From Blasia pusilla (lineage: Eukaryota > Marchantiophyta > Marchantiopsida > Blasiales): a stretch of DNA of 64,000 nt. Numbering within the stretch: the stretch's first letter is position 1; every line of letters starts with the position of its first letter. Below the pieces are notes generated by a model. It was not told the origin of the DNA, made no database searches, and saw only the letters and a list, made by a program, of their open reading frames with translations. Location of the stretch: positions 8,742,001-8,806,000 of the forward strand of contig CM114272.1 of the NCBI GenBank assembly GCA_050084515.1. Reading direction: 5' to 3'. Position numbers and translations under genes: made by a program. Shown here in pieces: positions 29,403 through 39,820 of the stretch.

Positions 29403-29942
29403 ACTTGCTTCCCATCTTATCAAAGTACTAAATGTATTGTGCAACACCTTTCTTGCTATCAAAAAATGCCTTCAAGGGTGTTGGCAGTAAGCACTTTGGA
29501 TTCCCGATAGGGATTAGAGGAACTCCTGTAATTTCATGACGTAAAATAGGTCATACCTACAATCATTTGGCAACCACTCCTTATTAGAACCAAACATCTT
29601 GTAGTGCATGATGGGGATGCCATCCGAAGATCTAGTAAATCGGAATTGACGTGGCTTCTGGAGTCCATACCAGATTTTCTTCATTTTCTGCCCAATGAAA
29701 CCTTTCAAGTACTCCTTAAAGTCGAGAATGTCTTGAACCACTTGTGGTGCTGGATTCCATGAAGTGGAGTTAAAAAACTGCATGGCAAGATCTTTCAAGG
29801 TGTATGCATTGTGTTGCCACAACGTTCCCAAAAACTTGCTAAAAATAGCAACAACATCTTTGTGAGTATGCCCGGGGATGAGAAAAACCAAGTGAATCTC
29901 TTCAAATACCTCCCTATACACTAGAAGGGCCAAGTACGCCAT
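29403..29942 (-). pseudogene. DUF7869-like transposon protein, N-terminal half
   Basis: The minus-strand frame of 142 codons (29514-29942) contains EIHLVFLIPGHTHKDVVAIFSKF, split as FLIPGHTHKDV and AIFSKFLG. This matches the DUF7869 proteins often annotated in plant and invertebrate repeats. The box of Gly-His-Thr-His plus Asp resembles a nuclease or transposase core, but its function is unproven. The gene was cut by the gypsy element; its downstream half lies at 18059-18779. Confidence 0.5.
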
Positions 29943-30812
29943 GATGTAAATATTTTTTTTTTCTTTTCCAAAGTTTTTGATTTGTAAATTCAGAACCTTA
30001 GGTAGCTTCCTTGGTCCCTCTTCAACAACTTTCGTGAGCCTATAAGCTCCACGGAGTAATCCATCAAGCTTTTCCCTTCCTCAAGAATCGATTGTGAAGT
30101 GGCGTTAGGTCAAGGCCTTCCAAAAACTCCTTTATTTCACTATGAGAGTTTTCCAAACTCCAAGAAAACATTGCCAATGATCCAATTGTCCAATTAGATC
30201 CATGCATATAGACTCCTATGTCAAATTGAGCAATTGCATAAGATCCATGCCCATAAGTCCAAATACATGGAATAAGGAAAAAAGTGACTATTAAAACTTG
30301 AGTTCAAATTAATGGAGTGGTCTCATTCTTCTCCTTGGGGGTAGATTTCCTAAGGAGTTTTTTTTTTTCATGAAGACCTCCTTGTATACACATAAAAGCT
30401 AGAGTTTCCCATGGGAAAAAGTATTTCTAGCAACGGCAAGTATCGTCGTGACCTACATCTTAAGGAATTGGTGCACAATTGAAATTGGAACTTAAGTCTT
30501 ATTAAGTGAGCGACGTCAGGATAGCTCTAAGGAGATCCCAACACATGTTTGTTACCCTAATATAAGGTAGTGCAAGTAAATTGAGGCAACCAAATTAGTT
30601 CTCCCGTGTAACATGGTTCTTTCCTCATGGGGCATCCGATCTTTAGTTTTCTCAATTATGAGCTTCACCATTTCCATCGCGTGTGCCATCGTTTGGGTTG
30701 CGGCATTCTTTCCTAAGTTTCCATGGCTAGTCCGCGTCTTTTCATCTATGATATTTCTCACTTCATCCTCGAAGTTCATTTTTCCAAGACCATGGACCTG
30801 TTGCCAACCTGG
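29943..30812 (-). other. Upstream part of the DUF7869-like element or intergenic
   Basis: A minus-strand frame at 30552-30779 (EDEVRNIIDEKTRTSH) and several frames broken by stops are present. It may be a continuation of the element, but I recognise no motif. A homopolymer T run occurs near 29950. Confidence 0.3.
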
Positions 30813-31010
30813 TGTAGAAAAGTGCTAAAGAAGCATAAATGGTGGAAAACGGCTCTAATACTCACACACCAGCATGGAGAAAAAAAAATTGCAATGAGAG
30901 AAGGAGTGGATGCTAGTCCCCTTCTTAATTATATAGGTTATGTACAAGAAATCCTAACCCTAATCTTAACCATAGTCTTGATCACGTATTGATCAAGACT
31001 ATGGTTAAGG
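30813..31010 (-). repeat. Copia 3' LTR with terminal hairpin
   Basis: Matches the block from 35734 on (shared GCTAAAGAAGCATAAATGG and CCTAATCTTAA). Its inner edge carries a perfect 19-bp hairpin at 30966-31008 with a 5-base loop (arms TTAACCATAGTCTTGATCA and complement). The inner boundary is set by loss of similarity and is approximate. Confidence 0.7.
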
Positions 31011-31150
31011 TATAGGTATAGGTATTGATAATTATATATGGTATATACAAGTGGGTATATAGGTATTGATCAGCAAGATGTTGATCAAGACTATACCTAT
31101 ACTTATATAGGTATTGATCAACAAATTGCTGATCAATATCTATATACACA
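31011..31150. repeat. AT-rich short direct and inverted repeats
   Basis: Several copies of TATAGGTATTGATCA and its complements (with ATGTTGATCAAGAC) are arranged between the copia 3' LTR and the RNase H end. They look like slippage or fold-back products of the adjoining hairpin sequence. Confidence 0.6.
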
Positions 31151-31812
31151 AGATCAATTTCTCTTGTAAGCACTTTCTCTCTCATAAAATGATAGTGCAG
31201 CTCAACATGCTTTGTATGAGCATGAAACACAAGATTATTAGCAAACTTGATGCTACTAATATTTTCTGCATATATCACACTAGGTCCTAAGTTACTAACA
31301 CCAATCTCAAGAAGTAATTGATTAAGCTACACGGCCTCATATGCTATATTGGTTGCTCCTCTGTATTCAGCCTTTGTTAAAGATAAAGCAACTGTAGGTT
31401 GCTTCTTTGAAGCCCAACTTATAACTGCGCTTTCCAAAGTAAATGAATAATCATATGTGGAGTGTCAATCAAACACGCTTCTTGCCCAATCAACATCTAT
31501 GAATTCCTATAATTATAAACTCGGAGAAGGTTCAAATTGAAGCCCAAATTGAACAGAGACTTTCACATACCGCATAATCCTCCTCACAGTATCAAGATGA
31601 GATTTTCGAGGTGCTTGCATAAATTGGCTCACTAGGCCAACTTCATAGCTCAAATCTGGCATGGTTATAGTTAGATAGATCAAAATTCCAACCATGCACA
31701 TGTACATATTAGAATATGCAAGCAACTCTCCGTTATCCACTCTTAGCTTCAGAATCTGGTCCAACGGTGTAGAGATTGGCTTACAAGCCGTCATACCATA
31801 TTTTGAAAGCAT
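31151..31812 (-). pseudogene. Copia RNase H region
   Basis: The minus-strand frame 31513-31812 shows KPISTPLDQILKL, MVGILIYLTITMPDLSYEVG and HLDTVRRIMRYVK. The piece below 31278 has HTKHVELHYHFMREKV and EIDLVYIDIDQQ. These are C-terminal copia landmarks. Stops separate the parts. Confidence 0.8.
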
Positions 31813-31827
31813 GTGAAGAGCATATTT

Positions 31828-32368
31828 TCATTGTAGTAACCACATGCTCTCTCCAACCTTAATAAACTCAATATCAATGAAGTACTTGAGTTCTCCCAAG
31901 TCCTTCATATCAAACTGTGCCTCTAAGTTTAGCTTGACTTGTTGTACCATATCCTCAGTACTCCCAATAATCAAGAGGTCATCAACATACAACACAATGG
32001 TAACCGTATGATCTTTTCCTCTCAAGACATATAATGAGGAGTTAGAATCACATATCCTAAAACCCAACTCTTGTAGGACGTATGTAATCTTGCCATACCA
32101 AGCTCTAGGAGCTTGTTTGAGCCCATATAGAGCTTTCTTCAACCTGCATACGCGAAATGGAAACTTGGGATACTCATATCCATGTGGTTAAGTCATATAA
32201 ATCTCCATTTAAGAAGGCATTCTTGACGTCCATATGATGTAATCTCCACTTCTTACTTATTGCAACTGCAACCACTGTTCTTGTAGTCACCATCTTTGCA
32301 ACAGGGTTAAATATTTCCTCATAATCGATGTCATATTTTTGTGCATAGCCCTTAGCCACCAATCTCAC
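31828..32368 (-). pseudogene. Copia reverse transcriptase
   Basis: The minus-strand frame 32174-32368 holds RLVAKGYAQKYDIDYEE and HHMDVKNAFLNGDLY with its catalytic Asp. The frame 31828-32142 holds MKKALYGLKQAPRAWY and IVLYVDDLLIIGS with an intact YVDD box. A frameshift lies between them. Confidence 0.9.
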
Positions 32369-32824
32369 TTTGTATGTGTTAACTGTATCATCTTGATTGC
32401 GCTTGATTTTGTAAACCCATTTGCAACTAATAGCTTCCTTATCGGAAAGTATATCAACTAGCTCCTAAGTCTGTTAATATCTTAATGCAGCAAGCTCTTC
32501 CTCCATAGCTTCAATCCATTTGACTTAACTTTCATCTTCTATAAAACAACTTGGCTCTTGTTCTTGAAGGGTAGTCATCATATGTGCATGATGTGTTGTA
32601 AGGAAACCTTCATTTATGAATCTATGAATAGGATGTGTGACTCTACGTGATCTACGAAGTTGTTGTTCACATGTAGATACCTCTCACACCTGACTCAAGC
32701 TCTGACTAGTGTCAAGAGACTAAATACGTACTCTTCCCATCCATGGACTCACAGATTTAATTGATGAATCTAGGACCTCTCCTAATCCTGCTCTAGTACT
32801 TGGGGAATTTGAAGGCAATATCTG

Positions 32825-33637
32825 TTAGTTTACAGTCATATTCTCCCCCTCAACAAATAAGTTTAGGGATGGAATAGGCTCAGATGGAGCATACCATGAC
32901 TTTAGCTCATCAAAGACAATATCGCGACTAATAATAATCTGCCTAGAGGATGGAATGTAGCACCTATACCCCTTAGTTCCATCAGCGTAGCCAATGAATA
33001 TACATTTTTCAGATTTGGGGTCTAATTTTTGACGTCTTTTAGAAGAAACATGAGCATAACAAATACAACCAAATACTTTCAAGAAGGAAAAATTAGATTT
33101 ACTTCTTGTAAAGACTTTGAATGGAGTCTTATTATGAACTCCTTTTGTCGGAGTTCGGTTGATTAAGAAGACTGCACACGCTACAGCCTCTGCCCAATAT
33201 ACCTTAGGCATGTTCTTCTCATTCAGCATAGCTCGTGCCGCCTCAGCAATATGTTGATTCTTCCTCTCAACCACTCCATTTTGTTGTGGGATGTAACGGC
33301 AAGTCACTTGACATTAGATGTCATTCTGACATAAGTAGTCATCAAACTCTATTAAAAGATACTCTCCTTTTCCATCACAACGCAAGTTCAGAATGTCTTC
33401 TCCAGGATGCTTCTCTACTACAACTCTGAATATTTGGAATACTGATAATACCTCTAACTTGGCTTTCAGAAAATATACCCATATATACCTAGAGAAGTCA
33501 TCAATAAATGAAACAAAGTATTGGCAACCACTAAGACTATGTTGTGATCTTGTCCACACATCATTGTGAATCAACTCCAATATCTTGGATGCTCTTCTAC
33601 CTTGCTTTGGAAAAGAAAATCTAGCTTGTTTTCCCAA
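32825..33637 (-). pseudogene. Copia integrase core
   Basis: The frame 33314-33637 has HNDVWTRSQHSLSG, FVSFIDDFSRYIWVYFLK and RCDGKGEYL. The frame 32825-33307 continues in the same phase with IPQQNGVVERKNQHIAEAAR and GCICYAHVSSKRRQKLDPK. The normal core has D, D and E; here the RSDGGGE-type box reads RCDGKGE. One stop separates the two frames. Confidence 0.88.
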
Positions 33638-33718
33638 TTGGCGAGCAGGACATACCTCTAACGTAGTAGGACTCGCTAATTTAGGAAATCCTATTACTAT
33701 ATTAGATGATGAAAGACT

Positions 33719-34380
33719 CTATAATTTTTGAGGATTTATATGTCCAATTCTCTTATGCCACATATTTAGATCTGTGACTTGTTGGCCAATTTGACCATAC
33801 ATTGTTGTTTGAATCTCTAGCATAGAAATATCTAATTTGAACATTCTGCCAGATCTAGTTCCTTTGGCTATCCTAGTCTGGTCATCCATTGTTTCAATTA
33901 AACAACCATCTATGTTAAACTTTACTTGATAATCTTGTTCTACAATCTGTCCTACACAGATCAAGTTTCTTGCAATGGTAGGAACCCTTGTTCTACTATT
34001 TGTCCTACAGAGTCAAATTTCTTGCAATGGTAGGAATCCCCGTTCTACTATTTGTCCTACAAAGATCAAATTTCTTGCAATGGTAGGAACCACTCTTCTA
34101 CTATCTATCCTACAGAGATCAAGTTTCTTGCAATGATAGGAACATAGAGAACATTTCCAAGAGCGTAAAAACCATCTGATGCTATTGGAACTTTATTGGT
34201 ATGCGTGATATGATGCAGAGTATTATTTCTTGTGAGCACAATTACAGGATCTTTCACCGGCTCCATACTACTGAACCATTTAGCTTGTAAGATCATGTGA
34301 TTTGATGCATCAGAGTCAATATATGAATATGTTGTCGAGTCTTTCTTGACCATTGCTCTCATATGATGAATCATGACCAA
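33719..34380 (-). pseudogene. Copia protease and pre-integrase region with tandem duplication
   Basis: The frame 34105-34380 contains SYIDSDASNHM (the usual protease box is DSGASNHM, so Gly has become Asp) and LYVPIIARNLISVG. The frame 33719-33964 ends LNMWHKRIGHINPQKL, the GAG-pre-integrase motif. Between them, four copies of a unit of about 53 bp lie in tandem (33945-34145). Confidence 0.8.
33945..34145. repeat. Four tandem copies of a 53-bp unit in copia pol
   Basis: The landmark TTTCTTGCAATGGTAGGA recurs at 33966, 34018, 34071 and 34124 (the last as CAATGATAGGA). The spacing of 52 to 53 bp is not a multiple of three, so the duplication destroys the frame. Confidence 0.85.
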
Positions 34381-34960
34381 GAGATGCTCAATTTGTGAAT
34401 ATTTTTGTTCTTGGTACTAATCTTGATGTTGTTGCTCCATAGAGTTTTGTTGCTATGAGGCTCCTGTTCTCATATATACCTTCTTCTTGAAGCAAAATTT
34501 TGCATAGTGACCCTTTATCTCATAATAATTGCAAGATCTGGGGACACTCTGTTGTTGGCCTCCACCCCAATGGTTTCCACAATCACCACCTTGTGATTAT
34601 TTATGGTGTTGATTCGTAGGTGATTGAGTGACATTATATTGAGTGTGTCTTCCTCCATATGTTTGATATCCAGCACGGCCAGGGAAGCTTCTACCACGAC
34701 CTCTGCCTCTGTTTGATCCATAATCTGCAAGTAGTGCACTCTCTTGTAGACTAGACAAGCTACCGCTGCCTACTAGACGCATCTCTTCACTGATTAACAG
34801 TAGGATTAACTCTTGAAAGGTTGGATACTTCTTTCTCATAGAGATAGAGGTCTCAAAGGACTTGTAATCCTTTCTAAGGCCTTGAAAAGTGAAAAAAATC
34901 ATATCATCATCTTCCATTGTCTCTCCTGATCAACTATATGTCTGATACTCAAAATATAAT
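34381..34960 (-). pseudogene. Copia gag with zinc-knuckle remnant
   Basis: The frame 34597-34917 shows LRKDYKSFETSISMRKK, TFQELILLLISEEMRL and an RGRGRGRSFPGRAGY stretch, typical of the copia gag C-terminus. A knuckle follows as CNYYEIKGHYAKFC, in which the second Cys is replaced by Tyr. Gag forms the virus-like particle. Confidence 0.75.
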
Positions 34961-35733
34961 CATTGATGCTCTACAATCCTTTCCTCATTTTGTTTAATTG
35001 TTTTTTCAATTGAAACGTAGTGGATTACTTGCCTTGCGCGTTTGTTCCAAGCGCGAACATTCAAGTATGTTCAGTCATCTGGTGGCTTGGCCTCATCACC
35101 TGCGACAAGCTCCCATAGTTGTTGACCCATGAGAAATTTTTTCATGCAAAACTTCCAGACATTGTAATTCTCCTTTTCTACCTTCTCGCTTGTGATTGTT
35201 GTTGAGGAATACTCCATGACAAACGATTTCACTCACAAAAATGTAATTTCATGCTCTCTACTACTCCAATTGAAGCATAGACTACTCCTAAACAAAAATT
35301 GACCTGAAATTTTCCAAAATTGATCAAATGTATGAAAGAACTAGTCGAAATTGGCATGTAGAGAGCAAATTACATAACTTTTCTTCATTAATTGCACTTT
35401 CCTGCACTAAAATTGCTATTGCATGAGCTCAAAATTTTAGAATCAAGCGATTTTAGATGCGTTGAAAATCTCTCGACAAGCTCTACAAAACGGTTAGAAC
35501 TAGATTTTGGCATCTTTCCGATTGTTACGCACGAAGATGGCTAAATCTATCGGGAAAGCCCTAAAAAATTCCTCCAAAGTTTTATCATTGTCAAAGCTCC
35601 ACCTAAAATCTGCACCCATTGAGCTCTGAAAAAAATTTCCTTCTCCCAAACTGAAATGATGCCTTCTCTTGCCTCTCTTCTCTCCTCAAACACCAAGAAC
35701 TTCAAGTGATGTTCTCTTATCGCTATGATACCA
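34961..35733 (-). other. Copia 5' gag leader and PBS
   Basis: Broken gag N-terminal coding sequence and untranslated leader. The complement of the initiator-Met primer site, GCTATGATACCA, lies at 35722-35733 directly against the 5' LTR. Confidence 0.6.
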
Positions 35734-35940
35734 TGTAGAAAACTGCTAAAGAAGCATAAATGGTGGAAAACGGCGCACACTCACACACCACCATGTAGAA
35801 CAAAATTTTGCAATGAGAGAATGAGTGGAGGTTGGTCCCCTTCTGAACTATATAGGGTATGTACAAGCAACCATAACCCTAATCTTAATCATAGTCTCGA
35901 GTTAGACTAACTGTGATTAACTAACCATAGTTAAGATAAT
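35734..35940 (-). repeat. Copia 5' LTR
   Basis: Starts TGTAGAAAACTGC and matches the block at 30813-31010 for about 180 bases. Its outer half contains several TTAA(C/T)CATAG-type motifs resembling the other LTR's hairpin, but here they are scrambled. The end is uncertain by tens of bases. Confidence 0.65.
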
Positions 35941-37600
35941 CACGTTTAACTGACTAACCAAGATTAAGCTTCCCTACTTCGTATGAGTACCAAATATAGA
36001 AGTTCAAGTGTCTCATGAGCTTGACTGGAACTCAATCTTCAACACCTGGGAAGCACACCCTTCTACCTTCCAATCGCACAACCCTTCGTCCGTGTATGAA
36101 GTAACACGAATAGACCATGGCGTGGAGTGATTCCCTTCTTGCCTAAAAGGATTTGTTCCAATACTTATCTGTGGTTAAACGAACAACATCTCTCCACCTA
36201 TATCGGCAATAGAATTCTCTACAACAATTTTTGGATGCCACCAGTGATATATCTTCCTCTAACAACTTCTTATTCCTCTTGGTAGGCATTGTTTCTTATA
36301 CCATTAGGTATACGTGTAGGCTCTCTTTCGTTTTTATGTCAATGCTTCAAGGGTCCCTTTGGGCATGGTTGAACACTCCAAGTAGCATGTCAATAAGTCT
36401 CGTCCATCTTTTACAATACATGATGTCGTAGGCTATACGACTAAGTTCCTTTCAAGAACCTTATGTCATGTAAGATGGCTGGCGATGTTGGCAATGAATA
36501 TGCCAACATGGTGATCCCCCAGTCTCTAACCACCAACTTTATCATTGGGATTCACGTAGTGCACCACTCCCTCTCTGATAGTCACACATCCATCATTGTT
36601 TGTAAGTTTTAACGAAGATGGACTGATTCCATACGACCAATCATTAGAACCGCAAATTTGGTGTGGTACATATATTGCAGGTTGAGTGCTTCCTCTTCCT
36701 AATATCCATGGAATTGATATATTTTTATGTAATGAGATATTTTGGATACTTTGCAAACTTTCCCACCATATCTTCTAGCCTTCTTCCATCTAGGTGGTGG
36801 GCTGGTCCGTAGTATGACTCATCAATAACTACACATACCCACGATTACGGTTGGTTGTCGAAGAAGGATAAAGGTTGGATTCCATGTAAATCAAAGCTTT
36901 CTGCAACACAATGTGATCCTATAAAAAACTCAAATCCCTTTGAATCTTTTAAGAAGACTTGCTTTGAATACTGCGAGGTGCAATGAGGCTCTCCTTCCAC
37001 ATCCTCACGTTTTTCAAATGTCTTGGTTGTTGTAACTCCATAACGAGGTGACGTAATGAATGCTCCAAAAAAATTATATAGAGGCCCTATGTTGTATGTG
37101 CTTGTAGAACTTCCAAAGACATGTACAAGGAGTCCTTACCAAGTGGTCTTGGGTGGACCATTCTCTCTAGATTGTTGTCCATGATTGGAGCTCTTCCAAC
37201 AAAGATGTGGGATCCATCTTGTAGATACACCATGTCACCGATGCAGAATTCCATCTTATGAATCTCAAAATTGCACCATGATATCGAAGCGCCAATTCCA
37301 TATTAGCCATACATTGAACTCGACATTGAATTGAGAGTGGGGTAGAAAAATGATGTGCTTTCAACTCGTTAGAAGCGGAACTTACACCCTCATCCATACC
37401 TAATTTTACTATAACATAATAAAATGGAGGAGGGGAGGCCTTTGTACTGTACGTTCTTGAATCGTTAATGTCCAAGAAAAAACTCCAACAATAAAAGAAT
37501 AGGATCTTAAGATCCATTTTAGCACGAGTATCTTGCAAATTAATAAAGCCTCTAAGACAGCCACCTCACGTGAGCCGGGCTCGGTGCACTTCATAGAATT
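35941..37600 (-). other. Unrecognised repeat-like coding debris
   Basis: Minus-strand frames (36526-36756 with GCVTIREGVVHYVNP; 37167-37538 with KASPPPFYYVIVKLGMDEG) look like old transposon-protein pieces, but I cannot name a family. No terminal repeats were found. Confidence 0.3.
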
Positions 37601-38345
37601 GATAGTGGTGTATCGACTATGGTTGAATTGGAGCTTAAGATCCAATTGGAAGGTTGGCAACCTCTCAGGACACAGATTAGGTAATTTTTTCATTTAGAAC
37701 TAGAGTTTCAGTAGCGGCGAGGGGATATCCACCCCAAGTAGCCAAGGGCAGGATTAGGAATTTGGAGGCTGAGCGTGTCGGCTCAAAGCCATTCGCATGT
37801 GGTGGAAAAGAGTTCCAATCGGATCTTAAGATGTGATCGAACGTCTCCTTGAAATGGAAATAGCCCACCTAGAACTAAAATTGATAACGGATAATTATAG
37901 CACTACCATATTGTAAGAAAACCCTATGCATGGAAACAAAATTTTAATGAGGGCATGCCTTATTAGGCTGGACGAATCTCACTGCAGTTTGGACTAGGGT
38001 CAAATTGGACCTTAAGATACAATTGGAAGGTTGGCACCCTCTCTTCAAGAGGGACACACCAAAGCATTCCTGCATTTAGAACAAGAGTTCCAAAAGTGTT
38101 GAGAGGGCATACACCCAAGAAGGTGGGACCGAGGTTATAGGGTTGAATCTTGGGCATGCGGGCTTGAGGGGATTCGGATCTACTTCTGAATGCGTTTAAA
38201 TCGGATCTTAAGATCCAATTCAACTTGTGGTGCAATTACATGAAATGGAAATTGCACCATTGGGGATTTGGTGAGAAGTGTTACATCAATAGGTGGTCTC
38301 CGATACCTGAATCCAACTACGGATAAAAAGGATCTTAAGATCTTA
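37500..38345. repeat. Tandem duplication (about 377 bp) with recurring GGATCTTAAGATCC palindromes
   Basis: The block near 37620-37870 recurs near 38000-38265 (landmarks AATTGGAAGGTTGGCA, GCATTTAGAAC, TGAAATGGAAAT). The 14-base palindrome GGATCTTAAGATCC or a close variant occurs at 37502, 37821, 38203 and 38330, with weaker forms near 37631 and 38007. The recurrence suggests a repeat family with fixed sites, not coding sequence. Confidence 0.65.
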
Positions 38346-38809
38346 TTTGCAAGACAATTCTGACCGTTGCTCTAGACTCCTGCTATGGTAGATTGCCTTG
38401 ATGCATCCTTTTGCAAACCGTCACTCAAGTTGATACGGAAGCTGAGCATTCAAGCGCTCAATGTTTTTCCATTGTTTCCTTTCAGCTACACGCTTGCCTT
38501 ACAAGCTTGTGTGCACTCCCTTGCAAGTCAACAATCATACCAACCAACAATAAAGAGGTCTCCACACCATAGGAAGAGACACCCACCCTGGCATGTCTCT
38601 CCATGGGACTATCCACTATGGGAATTTCCTCCAGATGTGTATCCCCTCCAACAACTCTCATGGTCACCACCTATGAATGTTTTCAACATGGTCACCGTAT
38701 CATCACGTGGTCGACCACCACTACGCTTTGCTCACTACACCAGTAGATGGCGCACCCGTCCATCACTTGATGGCCACATATTGTGGTCGATAAGAAACCG
38801 TTCCTCCCA
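38346..38809. other. Unrecognised sequence before the second gypsy fragment
   Basis: A + frame of 188 codons (38385-38951) crosses into the gypsy fragment and shows no motif that I recognise. It probably reflects chance openness. Confidence 0.3.
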
Positions 38810-39350
38810 AAATTCAAGGATCACTACGTTGTGTGAGCGTGGAGAGATGGATGCTTTTTTTTTTAGGTGGTTGTTGAGGAGGTGGTGGACGTGTCCTTGG
38901 AGCATGTGCTTAGGATGTCCCTCACTCATTCATGGTAGGCTACGATGGTGAAGTTAGTGGATATACCAACTTAATTAGCGATAGAGCGAGCCATGGTGAC
39001 ACGAGGTGTGGTGTTGTTGGATAATCGGCTTGGAGTGTCCAGCTTGGTTAATCCCATACGTATGATATACCACCCGCAACGCGTCCCACTTGCTTCGGGA
39101 GCGCAACCCTTGTTATTAGGAAAGGCGGCGTGTTTGGCATTGGGATTACAGAAAGGCAACATTGAGCCTTGTCCCTTTTAGATATAGACCTATATTGGGG
39201 GGGTATAACTTTTCATTACACAACTCGATAGGAGCTAGTGGTCAGACTCCAACCAGAGCATGTGTCAGATAGTGCAATGGTGCGCTCTCGTGCGATTACG
39301 ACACCAGTAGAGTCGTATGATGTGTTGGTAGGGATTATGGTGTTGTACCA
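38810..39350 (+). pseudogene. Protease fragment of a second gypsy copy of the same family
   Basis: Closely matches 23345-23885 of the methyltransferase-bearing gypsy element (TTGTGTGAGCGTGGAGA, CACCCGCAACGCGTCC, GGCAACATTGAGCCTTGTCC). The catalytic Asp of the DSGA box is replaced (LASGAQPLLLGK), and stops interrupt it. The fragment ends just before the hAT insertion, so whether that copy also carried a methyltransferase cannot be seen here. Confidence 0.85.
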
Positions 39351-39820
39351 TCTAGAAGAACTTATCTTTACAAATCAGCATCTATTCCTTGCATTCATCC
39401 AACTGTGTTTTATACTAGTAGATAAGGTTGCATGCGGACAAATTCTGTGTCTTCGGACTTGTCCGTGTCCGCAGACATATGTCCATCCCGAGGACGGATA
39501 TGTCCATGTCTGAGGGTTGTAGGTTGTGTTAGAAGAAGTGTTGGGCAGATTGGATTTTCTTGAAGTCCTCCTTTGTTGCTCTTCCTCGTGCTCCCGAATC
39601 CAATGTTCCATTTGAGCATCATCTTCGTCTCTTCCAAGCCCCTCGGAGTCAAAATTTTCAATGTTGCCGATATGAGTATACTCTCTTCCTTTGATGCCAT
39701 GAATTCCACATCCACCTCCTCTAGGTCCTCATCTTGCAATTCAAGTTTATCTTCATGATTAATATCACGTTTTTTTGCATGCAAGCTAGATTCACTATCA
39801 TCTTCTACTCCTCTTCTAGC

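Larger units (their letters stand above)
30813..35940 (-). mobile_element. Ty1/copia retrotransposon, degenerate
   Basis: Read on the minus strand the order is gag, protease, integrase, RT, RNase H, which defines Ty1/copia. Related terminal blocks start TGTAGAAAA at 30813 and TGTAGAAAA at 35734 and stay similar for about 180 bases. Next to the right one, GCTATGATACCA (35722-35733) is the complement of a primer-binding site for initiator tRNA-Met. Frameshifts in every domain show that it is dead. The outer right boundary is approximate. Confidence 0.85.
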
